Assembly (NCBI GenBank): GCA_900548315.1
Contig: URJU01000038.1
Location: 1-13,748, forward strand
Length of the DNA: 13,748 nucleotides
Direction: 5' to 3'
From: an uncultured Coprococcus sp.
Lineage (GTDB): Bacteria > Bacillota > Clostridia > Lachnospirales > Lachnospiraceae
Below are positions 1 to 7,561 of this stretch, one piece after another. The notes under the pieces were generated by a model. It had not been told where the DNA came from. It was given only the letters and a program-made list of their open reading frames with translations, and ran no database searches. Each line of letters begins with the position of its first letter. Within the stretch, counting starts at the first letter, position 1. Both the position numbers and the translations under genes were made by a program.

Positions 1-118
1 GGGTTCTGATTTTCACGGAGCAGCAAAGCCGGACATATCTGTCGGAAGTGGACGCGGAGGGCTGCGCGTCACAGAGGCTGTATTTCACGACATCCAGAAT
101 TACTGCTTTAACCGTTGA
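1..118 (+). CDS. PHP-domain metal-dependent phosphoesterase, C-terminal end (partial)
   Basis: This is the last 38 codons of a gene that begins left of the window, read in the frame starting at base 2 and ending at TGA 116-118. The peptide starts GSDFHG, continues KPDISVGSGRG, and ends about 20 residues later. The G-S-D-x-H-G signature followed by KPD and a glycine-rich turn is the C-terminal metal-binding end of PHP-domain phosphoesterases (the RNase AM/YciV-like group of about 280 residues). In that family the Asp and His are metal ligands. A competing open frame starting at base 3 runs past the downstream terminator to 185 and resembles nothing I know, so I prefer this one. The gene is convergent with yajC and shares its terminator. 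The substrate cannot be told from this fragment. Confidence 0.72.
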   Translation, partial: GSDFHGAAKPDISVGSGRGGLRVTEAVFHDIQNYCFNR

Positions 119-139
119 CTGTCTCCTCTATATACAGCA

Positions 140-174
140 AAAAGGTAAGGGATCATATGGATCTCTTACCTTTT
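140..174. terminator. Bidirectional intrinsic terminator between the PHP gene and yajC
   Basis: Bases 144-154 pair with 160-170 (11 pairs, with one G-T that is a wobble on the + strand transcript) around a 5-base loop. The stem is extended by AAAA at 140-143 against TTTT at 171-174. The + strand transcript therefore ends in a U-run at 171-174, and the - strand transcript has a U-run at 143-139. The hairpin lies 25 bp after the PHP stop codon and 28 bp beyond the yajC stop codon, so it can serve both convergent genes. Confidence 0.85.
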
Positions 175-202
175 ATTCTGCCTGATATGCTTATAGATTA
201 TA

Positions 203-580
203 TTACTTCTTACTCTTATCCTTGTCGTCATCTGACTCAACTGCACTGCCCTGTTTTTCAAGCTCAGCTACAGCACTCTTGTGCATTGGGATACGACAGT
301 TCTTGTTATTTCCAAACTCAACGATTATTGTTGTATCGTCTACAACATCAAGCACGGTTCCATAAAATCCACTTGTTGTCATGATATTATCACCCGGCTC
401 AATACGTTTCTGCATATCCTGTGTCTTTGCCTGCTGTTTCTTCTGTGGTCTTATCATAAAAAAATAGATGATAGCACCAAATACAACGACATAAACAATT
501 ATTATCATGATATTAGCACCGCTGCTGGTGCCTGATGCACCTGAAGATGCATTTGACAAAATAGTTGAAAGTGAGTTCAT
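203..580 (-). CDS. yajC: Preprotein translocase accessory subunit YajC
   Basis: A 125-residue single-pass membrane protein that associates with SecYEG/SecDF and assists protein export. A short Ser/Ala/Gly-rich N-terminus is followed by one hydrophobic helix at about residues 24-42. Next come the family's FMIRPQKKQQ segment, where the basic residues fix the cytoplasmic side, and the conserved GDNIMTTSGFYGTV region. The C-terminal tail is charged (DDDKDKSKK). The length is normal to slightly long for the family. ATG 578-580 has an AAGGAG site at 589-594, spaced 8 nt. It lies 80 bp downstream of tgt with no terminator in between, so the two are probably co-transcribed; tgt-yajC adjacency is widespread in bacteria. 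No secD or secF is visible, because the operon ends here at the terminator at 140-174. Confidence 0.93.
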   Translation of the reverse strand: MNSLSTILSNASSGASGTSSGANIMIIIVYVVVFGAIIYFFMIRPQKKQQAKTQDMQKRIEPGDNIMTTSGFYGTVLDVVDDTTIIVEFGNNKNCRIPMHKSAVAELEKQGSAVESDDDKDKSKK

Positions 581-660
581 TCTCTAGTCTCCTTCTTAAT
601 TATTTACAGTCAGATATATGCTTAACACATAATCACTATATATCCTAACATATATTCTAC

Positions 661-1794
661 CTACTGTTCTCCACCAGCAAGGCTCTCAAGCATCGATTTC
701 TTATATGACTGATATCTTCCTTCTTCAATAGCCTCTCTGATTTCTTTCATCATATTATTATAAAAATACAAATTATGCAAGACACAAAATCTCATCCCCA
801 ACATTTCATTTGCTTTTAAGAGATGTCTTATATACGCTCTGCTGTAATGCTGGCATGCCGGACAGCCACATCCTTCCTCTATCGGTCTGTCATCTGTCTC
901 AAATCTTGCATTCTTGAGATTAAGTTTTCCATGCTTAGTGTATACATGGGCATGTCGGCCATTTCTTGATGGATATACACAATCAAAGAAATCCACTCCT
1001 CTGTCCACTGCCTCAAGAATATTTGCAGGAGTTCCAACGCCCATGAGGTATGTCGGTCTGTCCTCCGGAAGATGTGGCACAGTGACATCGAGTATATGAT
1101 ACATCTGCTCCGCAGACTCTCCAACGGCAAGCCCGCCAATCGCATATCCCGGAAGGTCAAGCTCGCTTATCCTCTTTGCATGATCAATTCTGATATCATC
1201 ATATATCGCCCCCTGATTGATTCCAAATAAGAGCTGATTCTTGTTTATGGTATCTGGAAGGCTGTTAAGTCTCTCCATCTCATTCTTGCATCTTACAAGC
1301 CATCTGGCAGTTCTCGCAACCGAATTCTCCACATACTGTCTGTCCGCTAGTGCAGGGGCACACTCATCAAATGCCATCGCTATAGTAGATGCCAGATTGG
1401 ACTGTATCTGCATACTCTCCTCCGGTCCCATAAATATCTTTCGTCCATCGACATGTGAGTTAAATGTAACTCCTTCTTCCTTTATCTTCCTGAGTCCAGC
1501 CAGTGAGAAGACCTGAAATCCGCCTGAATCGGTAAGTATCGGTCTGTCCCAGTACATAAACTTGTGCAGACCTCCCATCTGCTTTACTATCTTGTCTCCA
1601 GGTCTCACATGGAGATGATATGTATTTGAAAGCTCTATCTGGCAGCCAATTTCCTTTAGGTCGGTGGTTGCCACCGCACCCTTTATGGCCGCTGCTGTAC
1701 CCACGTTCATAAACAGAGGTGTCTGCACTGTTCCGTGTACGGTCTGAAATTCAGCTCTCTTTGCTCTTCCATCTTTACAAAGTATCTTGTACAT
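661..1794 (-). CDS. tgt: Queuine/preQ1 tRNA-guanine(34) transglycosylase
   Basis: A 377-residue enzyme that exchanges guanine at the wobble position of tRNAs with GUN anticodons for preQ1, an intermediate step in queuosine biosynthesis in the cytoplasm. The full TIM-barrel signature set is present: SNTYHL (56-61), DSGGFQ with Asp89, the GINQG loop (191-195), GGLAVGE (220-226), and DCVYPSRNGRH with the nucleophilic Asp271. The zinc site C-x-C-x2-C-x25-H is formed by Cys309, Cys311, Cys314 and His340. Length is typical. ATG 1792-1794 has an AAAGG site at 1805-1809, spaced about 10 nt. No queuosine biosynthesis or transport gene is visible nearby. It is followed by yajC, probably in one operon. 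Confidence 0.97.
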   Translation of the reverse strand: MYKILCKDGRAKRAEFQTVHGTVQTPLFMNVGTAAAIKGAVATTDLKEIGCQIELSNTYHLHVRPGDKIVKQMGGLHKFMYWDRPILTDSGGFQVFSLAGLRKIKEEGVTFNSHVDGRKIFMGPEESMQIQSNLASTIAMAFDECAPALADRQYVENSVARTARWLVRCKNEMERLNSLPDTINKNQLLFGINQGAIYDDIRIDHAKRISELDLPGYAIGGLAVGESAEQMYHILDVTVPHLPEDRPTYLMGVGTPANILEAVDRGVDFFDCVYPSRNGRHAHVYTKHGKLNLKNARFETDDRPIEEGCGCPACQHYSRAYIRHLLKANEMLGMRFCVLHNLYFYNNMMKEIREAIEEGRYQSYKKSMLESLAGGEQ

Positions 1795-1851
1795 TTTATG
1801 TAAACCTTTCTTTTAATGTCACATGTCACCTACATTCGGATGATATGTAAT

Positions 1852-1877
1852 GCCCACCAGTATCTTTTTATGTGGGC
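1852..1877 (-). other. Leader hairpin upstream of tgt
   Basis: GCCCAC at 1852-1857 and GTGGGC at 1872-1877 are perfect inverted repeats separated by a 14-base loop. They fall between a possible tgt promoter and the tgt start. There is no U-run next to the stem in either direction, so it is not an intrinsic terminator. It could be an untranslated-leader structure or chance. I could not fit it to the preQ1 riboswitch consensus. Confidence 0.35.
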
Positions 1878-1893
1878 GCAGCTATCCTGTCAT

Positions 1894-1922
1894 ATAATGC
1901 ACCATTTTAACTAAATTTGCAA
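1894..1922 (-). promoter_or_regulatory. Possible sigma-A-type promoter for tgt-yajC
   Basis: Read on the - strand, TTGCAA (1922-1917) and CATTAT (1899-1894) are separated by 17 bp. Each matches 4 of 6 positions of the vegetative -35 and -10 consensus. It lies between the htrA terminator and tgt, where a promoter is expected, and predicts a leader of roughly 90 nt. The matches are weak, so this is a suggestion only. Confidence 0.35.
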
Positions 1923-1950
1923 GCGCATACTTCGCCACGCTGCCACATAA

Positions 1951-1988
1951 CTAAAACGGCACCTGTAATTTCACTTACAGATGCCGTT
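1951..1988 (-). terminator. Intrinsic terminator of htrA
   Basis: Bases 1955-1968 pair with 1975-1988 (14 pairs around a 6-base loop). The only non-Watson-Crick pair (1962/1981) is a G-U wobble in the - strand RNA, which fits use in the htrA direction. On that strand the stem runs into a U-rich stretch at 1956-1951. It starts about 60 bp after the htrA stop codon and separates htrA from tgt. Confidence 0.87.
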
Positions 1989-2049
1989 ATCTCAATCTAT
2001 AGGCTTTCAGTTCTGTTAGCACCGTGCTAAATCACCACTGAATTTTATC

Positions 2050-3705
2050 TTACTGTTTCTCCTTCAGTGTCGCTGTGGTTGTCTGCTTTTCATAGTTACC
2101 ATTGTTATTTCTGTAGTATACGATGGTTACCTTATCACCCGGCTTACAAGCAACTATCCTGTCATGGAATGTATCCATATCTGTTATGTCCTCACCGTCA
2201 AGGCTGCAAATGATATCACCTGACTGAAGTCCGCACTCCTCTGCTGCTGATCCCTGCTCTACTGATGAGATGTAAACGCCCTCTGGCATATTTAGCAGCT
2301 GTGAGTACTGGCTTGTTATTGTCTGTGCTGAAATTCCAAGGTAAGCCTGGCCTGATGCTGTTCCGTCACTTGCCACATTCTTGCCTGCTATAAGGTCATT
2401 GATGATATCCTGTACATCTGAGATAGGAAGTGCATATCCCATACCTTCAACGCTTGTATCTGAATACTTTGCTGTGTTTATACCGATCAGTTCTCCCTGC
2501 ATGTTGACGAGGGCTCCACCACTGTTACCAGGATTGATGGCTGCATCTGTCTGAAGAACCTTTACTGTCTCATCTGACGCACTGATCTCTCTGTTGAGTG
2601 CGCTTATATATCCAACTGTAACTGACTGTCCATATCCCAGTGCATTTCCGATAGCCACACAAGGATCCCCTACTGAAAGATCTTCCGATGAACCTACCTG
2701 AATCTCCTTTATCTCATTCAAAGTGTCATCAGATATGTCTGAAAGTTTTACTGTGACAACCGCTATATCATTATTCTCAACGTATCCCTTTACCGTTGCA
2801 TCTGCACTCTTGTCATTGACAAATGTTACAGACAATGACTTTGCATTCTGTACTACATGATAATTTGTCGCAAGATACAGGTACTGGTCATCCTTTCCTA
2901 TGATTATTCCTGAACCAGCTCCCGTGGACTCCTGCTGATATGAATTGAACCAGTAATCATATGTTGTTACATATGTTCCTGTGATAGATACTATTGAAGG
3001 CATAACTTTCTGTGCCACTGTTGCCACATCATATACTGTGTTTGTAGCATCCGATGATGCCTGCTTGAGCTGTGGTGCATTGTTCTCTGTGGATGCATCT
3101 GCGCCCTGCTCTGTGGTTGTTTCAGCAACTGCGCTGTTCTTGTTCAGCACCCAGTCCGAACCATATCTGACACCCTGAAATACAACTCCTGCCACCAGTC
3201 CAAATACAACTGCTGCAGCAACCAGACATGCTGCCTTTTTGCCAAATCCACTCTTCTTACCACTACTGTTCTTCTTTGGCTTAGGATGTTTCTCCTGCTT
3301 GTGTGAAGTCTCAGCCTTGTGAGGTGCCGACTGATTTCCAGATCCATATGATCCCATGTTGTTTCCGGTATTCTGATACCCAGAATTCATTCTCTGGCTA
3401 TCATACCAAGCCTCCATGCCGTTCACATTTCTCTGAAATCCGGAATATGCTGTATTCTGAGTATTCTGTGACAACTGGGAGTCTGATCCCTGCTGTACCG
3501 ACTCTCCTGCAGGTCTGTCAAATCTTGCATCGCCTTTGTTGTTCATATAACTGTAGTGATACAGACTATCCTGCTGAGGATTCTGACCAAACTGCTCCTG
3601 ATGTGCACCCTGGCTGTTCTGAATATTCTGCTCCGGCTGTATACCACCAGCTGCGCCATTTTCAATATCTTTGCCGTTCACTTGGTTCCTGTTGTCCTGT
3701 TCCAT
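2050..3705 (-). CDS. htrA: Membrane-anchored HtrA/DegP-like serine protease with PDZ domain
   Basis: A trypsin-like quality-control protease acting on the outer face of the cytoplasmic membrane. With the ATG at 3703-3705 the protein is 551 residues. In order it has a polar Asn/Gln/Ser/Gly-rich cytoplasmic region (1 to about 135), a Lys-rich stretch, one membrane helix (about 158-178), a linker, the protease domain (about 225-440) and one PDZ domain (about 455-545). The catalytic triad reads as His283 (ATNYHVV), Asp313 (NNDIAVV) and Ser395 (NPGNSGGAL). I chose this start because AAAGGA at 3714-3719 lies 8 nt upstream; the frame stays open further upstream to 3828 but with no better site. The gene stands alone with its own terminator and is divergent from the ABC cluster. 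The exact HtrA/DegP/DegQ subtype is not resolved, so the symbol is generic. Confidence 0.93.
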   Translation of the reverse strand: MEQDNRNQVNGKDIENGAAGGIQPEQNIQNSQGAHQEQFGQNPQQDSLYHYSYMNNKGDARFDRPAGESVQQGSDSQLSQNTQNTAYSGFQRNVNGMEAWYDSQRMNSGYQNTGNNMGSYGSGNQSAPHKAETSHKQEKHPKPKKNSSGKKSGFGKKAACLVAAAVVFGLVAGVVFQGVRYGSDWVLNKNSAVAETTTEQGADASTENNAPQLKQASSDATNTVYDVATVAQKVMPSIVSITGTYVTTYDYWFNSYQQESTGAGSGIIIGKDDQYLYLATNYHVVQNAKSLSVTFVNDKSADATVKGYVENNDIAVVTVKLSDISDDTLNEIKEIQVGSSEDLSVGDPCVAIGNALGYGQSVTVGYISALNREISASDETVKVLQTDAAINPGNSGGALVNMQGELIGINTAKYSDTSVEGMGYALPISDVQDIINDLIAGKNVASDGTASGQAYLGISAQTITSQYSQLLNMPEGVYISSVEQGSAAEECGLQSGDIICSLDGEDITDMDTFHDRIVACKPGDKVTIVYYRNNNGNYEKQTTTATLKEKQ

Positions 3706-3845
3706 ATCTATCATCCTTTCACATATTTGATTTGCTATTACAAATGCAATAATTTTCTTTTTATTTTTGTCGGCTCTCTGTGCCTCTTTCTTTCTTACAG
3801 TTGATACTATACGCATTAAATGTGTCATATTTGTGTCTTTAATGT

Positions 3846-3874
3846 TTTAATTCTGTGCACAAATGATATATACT
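3846..3874 (+). promoter_or_regulatory. Possible promoter for the small-ORF/ABC exporter cluster
   Basis: TATACT at 3869-3874 is a good -10 element, with a TG at 3864-3865 nearby. The matching -35 at 3846-3851 (TTTAAT), 17 bp upstream, is poor. A start near 3881 would give a leader of about 25 nt with the strong AGGAGG site at 3893-3898. The 200-bp spacer 3706-3905 must also hold the htrA promoter on the other strand, but I found no convincing -35/-10 pair for it. Confidence 0.35.
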
Positions 3875-3905
3875 AATTAGGTAATAACAATCAGGAGGAT
3901 TATAT

Positions 3906-4178
3906 ATGTTTAGAGTATGGGGCAAACTTATAAAAGACAACCACCTTTTAAAAGACACTGTCATATGCATAAATGATTACGAAATGACCCGTACACACAA
4001 GGTGTACAAGGCTCTTGAAGATATGTGCTATGAATTTGATCTGGCCAAACCTATCTGGCTGCAGAAGAACAAAGAAGAGTTCATCCAGAATGCAAGAACC
4101 AGATTTACATCAGACAATTTTGTTGAGGATATAGACTTTGATTATCTTGATTTTCATGTGATTGAGGAGGAATACTAA
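3906..4178 (+). CDS. Small conserved-looking protein of unknown function (90 aa)
   Basis: I do not recognise a named family. The protein is short, soluble and acidic, with no signal peptide or membrane helix. Notable stretches are MFRVWGKLIKDNHL at the start, TRTHKVYKALEDMCYEFDLAKPIWL in the middle (residues about 29-52), and an acidic aromatic end (DIDFDYLDFHVIEEEY). It gives me the impression of a hypothetical protein that recurs in Lachnospiraceae; that is memory, not a search. It is almost certainly real: it has a perfect AGGAGG at 3893-3898, spaced 7 nt from ATG 3906. Its last codons (GAG-GAG-GAA) also contain the ribosome binding site of the ABC ATPase, which starts 1 nt after its stop codon. 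It could be a regulator or partner of the exporter, or just the first gene of a shared operon. Confidence 0.85.
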   Translation: MFRVWGKLIKDNHLLKDTVICINDYEMTRTHKVYKALEDMCYEFDLAKPIWLQKNKEEFIQNARTRFTSDNFVEDIDFDYLDFHVIEEEY

Positions 4179-4179
4179 G

Positions 4180-4842
4180 ATGTTTTCTGTCTCCTCGATC
4201 AACAAAAGTTATGGAAAAAACAGAGTACTCACTGACATTTCACTCACTGTCGCCCCGGGGCAGTGCATTGCACTTCTCGGAATCAATGGATCTGGCAAGT
4301 CAACCTTGCTCGGCATTCTGGCCGGCAATATAAAGCCTGATTCAGGGAGCTATGGATTTGACTCGCCAGCCTCCGCAGCCCTTCTTCCACAGGACAATCC
4401 GCTTCTTCCCGAGCTTACCGCTCTGGACAACATAAGGCTTTGGAATCCTGGCAGTAAAAAATCTGTAATGAACACATACAATATGGATATCTGTAGGAAT
4501 CTTGGTGTGGATACATTTCTTGACAAACGTGTGTCTAAATTATCCGGCGGTATGAAAAAAAGGCTTAGTCTCGCCATAACAATGATGTCACGTCCTGATC
4601 TTCTGCTGCTTGACGAACCTCTGGCATCACTTGATCTGCTCTGCAAAAATGGGATACTGCACTATCTTCAGACTTTTACCGCTGGCGGAGGAAGTGTCAT
4701 CATCGCCACACACGAGACATCGGCTCTTGATATCTGTGATCAGATTTACACACTTAAGAACGGCAACCTGTCCCTTGCACTGGACAAAAATGTTGATCCA
4801 ACAGGCTTTTCTGAGAATTCCTATATAAAACTTTTGTACTGA
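4180..4842 (+). CDS. ABC transporter ATP-binding protein
   Basis: A 220-residue nucleotide-binding subunit that powers a membrane exporter. It carries the Walker A motif GINGSGKST (34-42), the Q-loop Gln71, the signature LSGGM (121-125), Walker B LLLLDEP (141-147) followed by the D-loop, and the switch His178 (ATHE). All catalytic residues are intact. The ATG at 4180-4182 is preferred over 4162 because AGGAGG at 4165-4170, inside the preceding gene, is spaced 9 nt. At 220 residues it is a minimal ATPase domain, as is usual for ABC-2-type exporters. Two permease genes follow at once, which indicates a heterodimeric membrane part. No sensor kinase, response regulator or peptide precursor is visible, so the substrate is unknown. 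Confidence 0.94.
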   Translation: MFSVSSINKSYGKNRVLTDISLTVAPGQCIALLGINGSGKSTLLGILAGNIKPDSGSYGFDSPASAALLPQDNPLLPELTALDNIRLWNPGSKKSVMNTYNMDICRNLGVDTFLDKRVSKLSGGMKKRLSLAITMMSRPDLLLLDEPLASLDLLCKNGILHYLQTFTAGGGSVIIATHETSALDICDQIYTLKNGNLSLALDKNVDPTGFSENSYIKLLY

Positions 4843-4869
4843 TCTTATTTATATTTGCAAAGGAGCGTT

Positions 4870-5985
4870 ATGTTTTTACGACTCATAAAAACTGATCTTA
4901 AACGAATAAATCACTATGGTATATATATGATCGCAGCAGCATTTGTCCTCCTGTCTGTACTTTTATGTATTGCAGCAAAAGCAGATGACATTTTGTATTC
5001 AAAAAGCAATCTAGAGCATCTGTCCATCGGCATAGTTATGAGTGCGGATTCCAAATCTGCCCGCATGGCATACACCACCATCAAAGAAATGGACAGCTAC
5101 CGAAGTTCATGTAAATTCACCGAAATTGATGACAAGGACACAGCTTTGTCAATGCTTGAAGATCAAAAACTGTTTGCCGTGATATATGTACCCGACAACA
5201 TTATAAGTGATATTATGGATGGCACCAACACACCTGTTGAGGTGTACTATTCGGATCTGAACTCCATTGATACATTTGTGCTGAACGACCTCTTTCGCTC
5301 CACATCCTCAATGCTCGGCATATCTCAGGCTGCCATCTACTCTGTCCAGGCAATTGGAAGGGATATGGCACTTCCAGAGGAAACTCAGAACATGTTGAGC
5401 AATGATATAAACGCAATGTTCCTCAGCAGAGTTTTGAACCGTGCATCCACATTTGCCATAAGCGAACTAAATGCTGTGAGGTCCGCAAATACCACTACAT
5501 TCTACACATGTGCCGCTATAGTATTCATGATGATGCTGAGTGGCGCAGTATTTATCCCATTTGTTACAGATGTTCCTGCATCGTACAAAACTCGGCTAAA
5601 AGCGTATCACATGGGAGCAGGATGCAGGTTTCTCAGCAATTTTATATCCATTCTTGTATGGGAATATATACTGTACATGGCAGTTTATATAACTCTATCT
5701 ATCCTATCCGTTTTCAGCGGATCACCGCAGATCCGACTGAGCATATCCGGTGTATTATTTGGATTTGTTATATCTGTCATGATAGCACTGTTTATAAATG
5801 TCATCTGTTCCGTTCCCGCAGGAACCCACGGATGTACCCTTCTACTTGCCGTGACTGCTCTGATATTTGCATACCTCAGCGGTTTCTTCATACCAGAGTC
5901 GCTGCTGCCAAACTTTGCCAAGGATATCTGCAGACTATCCCCATTAAACAAATGCGTACATTTATTGTGTCAATATTTTTCGTAA
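4870..5985 (+). CDS. ABC-2-type transporter permease with large extracytoplasmic domain
   Basis: A 371-residue membrane subunit of the exporter. One helix near the N-terminus (about 16-36) is followed by a large, mostly polar domain (about 37-210) and then a cluster of about four helices. The last contains the SGFFIPESLLPN turn typical of ABC-2 permeases. The protein ends soon after (PLNKCVHLLCQYFS), without the final helix many family members have. The ATG at 4870 follows AAGGAG at 4860-4865 with a short 4-nt spacing; an upstream in-frame TTG at 4855 would lie before that site and is unlikely. It starts 27 bp after the ATPase gene. Its stop codon lies inside the ribosome binding site of the next permease. 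Confidence 0.88.
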   Translation: MFLRLIKTDLKRINHYGIYMIAAAFVLLSVLLCIAAKADDILYSKSNLEHLSIGIVMSADSKSARMAYTTIKEMDSYRSSCKFTEIDDKDTALSMLEDQKLFAVIYVPDNIISDIMDGTNTPVEVYYSDLNSIDTFVLNDLFRSTSSMLGISQAAIYSVQAIGRDMALPEETQNMLSNDINAMFLSRVLNRASTFAISELNAVRSANTTTFYTCAAIVFMMMLSGAVFIPFVTDVPASYKTRLKAYHMGAGCRFLSNFISILVWEYILYMAVYITLSILSVFSGSPQIRLSISGVLFGFVISVMIALFINVICSVPAGTHGCTLLLAVTALIFAYLSGFFIPESLLPNFAKDICRLSPLNKCVHLLCQYFS

Positions 5986-5994
5986 GGAGCTCAT

Positions 5995-6990
5995 ATGAAG
6001 AACTTTATTCAGATCAACATCCTAATAAAACGAATACTGTACAGGCCTGCCATGATCGCGGTACTAATGCTCATCCCTGTTTCTATTGTATCTGTCAGAT
6101 TTCTGCCCGAAAAGAAACAGTCCACCGAGATCGTTTCCGGCATTTTCATTGAGAAACCCGACAGCTACACAGACACATTTATAGATTCTCTTGAAGACAC
6201 ATCAACAGGATTTATATTTCAGATATACAGCTCTCTTGACGAGATGATGGATGATGTCGCATCCGAAAAACTTGACTCCGGGTATTCATTGCCTGCTGAT
6301 TTCAGTACATCCATGATAAACTGTGATGACAGCATTCAGATAAATGTGTACATCACAGCAGGAACTTCCTTTTACAGTGTTACCAGTGAGTCTGTGTACT
6401 CCGCTCTGCTCACAGCATACGCAGCTGATATGTCTGTAAATATGCTGGAAAGACGCTACATATCAGATGCCTTGAGTTCTGATACCGACAGCTATATTAA
6501 GGACTTCATCAGACAGAGATTTCATGGATATATAGAAAACGATGACATATTCTCAATAAATGGGAGTCTGAACGGAAAATATATATCCCAGGACAAGATT
6601 GTTCCAAACAATTTTCCTGTAGAACTTCTGATATATATCACTATCTTCATCTGTGCCCTTCTTGGCACCCAGAATTACCTGAAAGATCTAGATGGTGGTG
6701 TGTATTCTACGCTGTCCAAAGCCGACAAGATTGGATTTTGCATAAAAAATATAGCAGCAGGAATAATACCCGCTGCTATATTAAGTGTTTTGTCCCTTAT
6801 TATTTATATGGACATTTCTCATACTTCCTATATTCTTATACACGTAGCCGCTATCTCAATCATGAGCCTTGCCGCATCTATGATAACAGGACTTCTTCTC
6901 AAACGATACAGGTCATTCACTATAGCGATGCCATTTATCATCATCTGTACTCTTCTCCCGTTGCTTCTATCACAGCTCTCGCAGATGTAG
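5995..6990 (+). CDS. Second ABC-2-type transporter permease
   Basis: A 331-residue partner of the preceding permease with the same layout. It has one N-terminal helix (about 17-36), a large polar domain (about 37-205), and then about four helices, the last (FTIAMPFIIICTLLPLLLSQ) reaching almost to the C-terminus. ATG 5995 is preceded by TAAGGAG at 5983-5989, which overlaps the upstream stop codon, so translation is probably coupled. The two permeases are different in sequence and presumably pair as a heterodimer. The final 50 bp overlap the 3' end of the convergent yigZ-like gene, and no terminator is visible after this gene. The protein ends directly after a helix, so it may be shorter than relatives. 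Confidence 0.87.
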   Translation: MKNFIQINILIKRILYRPAMIAVLMLIPVSIVSVRFLPEKKQSTEIVSGIFIEKPDSYTDTFIDSLEDTSTGFIFQIYSSLDEMMDDVASEKLDSGYSLPADFSTSMINCDDSIQINVYITAGTSFYSVTSESVYSALLTAYAADMSVNMLERRYISDALSSDTDSYIKDFIRQRFHGYIENDDIFSINGSLNGKYISQDKIVPNNFPVELLIYITIFICALLGTQNYLKDLDGGVYSTLSKADKIGFCIKNIAAGIIPAAILSVLSLIIYMDISHTSYILIHVAAISIMSLAASMITGLLLKRYRSFTIAMPFIIICTLLPLLLSQLSQM

Positions 6991-7561
6991 ACTCTGTTAT
7001 CTGCTTTTCCAGACGTCCGTATTCGCAAGCCGGAATCGCTATCCTGAAACATACATCAGCTGTGTAGTCTATGCCGTCAATTATTGCCTCGCTGCTGCTC
7101 AGGAGATACTGAACTTTTCCGGAATCATTATAATTTGTGGTGATGCTTACTATCTTCATTAGCTGCATCCTGTGTATTCCAGCATCAGTCAACGCAAGCT
7201 TTGCCGCCTCTGTGTAAGCTCTCACAAGCCCACCTGTTCCCAGCAATGTACCTCCAAAATATCTTGTTACTACAATGCATATGTTCACTACCTGATTTCC
7301 CGTTATCACCTCAAGTATAGGTTTGCCTGCAGTACCTTGTGGCTCCCCGTCATCTGAAAATCTGAGTAATGTATTCTCATTTCCTATGGCAAATGCAAAG
7401 CAATTATGTCTTGCATCATAGTGCTGTTTCTTTACCTTTTCTACAAAAGCATATGCCTCTTCCTCCGTGGAGACCGGCACTGCATACCCGATAAATCTCG
7501 ATTTCTTCTCGATTATTTCGTCCTGTCCCTCGCTGATTATAGTGTTATATGTCTCTGTCAT
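6941..7561 (-). CDS. YigZ/IMPACT-family protein
   Basis: A 206-residue soluble protein of the YigZ (UPF0029, N-terminal) family. The signature segments are all present: KKSRFIGYA (about 19-27), YDARHNCFAF (about 48-57), FSDDGEPQGTAGKPIL (about 68-83), and VVTRYFGGTLLGTGGLVRAY (about 97-116), followed by the smaller C-terminal alpha/beta domain. Length is typical. The cellular role of bacterial members is not well established; eukaryotic IMPACT affects translation control. ATG 7559-7561 overlaps the nrdR stop codon as ATGA, with GGAG just upstream inside nrdR, so it is translationally coupled to nrdR. Its own 3' end overlaps the convergent permease gene by 50 bp. Confidence 0.94.
   Translation of the reverse strand: MTETYNTIISEGQDEIIEKKSRFIGYAVPVSTEEEAYAFVEKVKKQHYDARHNCFAFAIGNENTLLRFSDDGEPQGTAGKPILEVITGNQVVNICIVVTRYFGGTLLGTGGLVRAYTEAAKLALTDAGIHRMQLMKIVSITTNYNDSGKVQYLLSSSEAIIDGIDYTADVCFRIAIPACEYGRLEKQITESTSARAVIEATGEEYR

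Noticed and set aside
3..185. Open + strand frame running through the left edge to 185
   Set aside because: It crosses the terminator hairpin and resembles nothing, while the frame starting at base 2 gives a clear PHP-domain C-terminus that stops before the hairpin.
1816..1829. Two tandem copies of ATGTCAC before tgt as an operator
   Set aside because: Two 7-bp copies without dyad symmetry are too little to support a binding site.
1795..1950. preQ1 riboswitch upstream of tgt
   Set aside because: The leader has a GCCCAC/GTGGGC hairpin but I could not find the short preQ1-I pseudoknot pattern with its A-rich tail.
3706..3828. Upstream-extended start for HtrA
   Set aside because: The extra residues have no ribosome site and no family resemblance; the Met at 3705 has AAAGGA at 8-nt spacing.
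4855..4869. TTG start at 4855 for the first permease
   Set aside because: The AAGGAG site lies downstream of it, so the ATG at 4870 is the sensible start.
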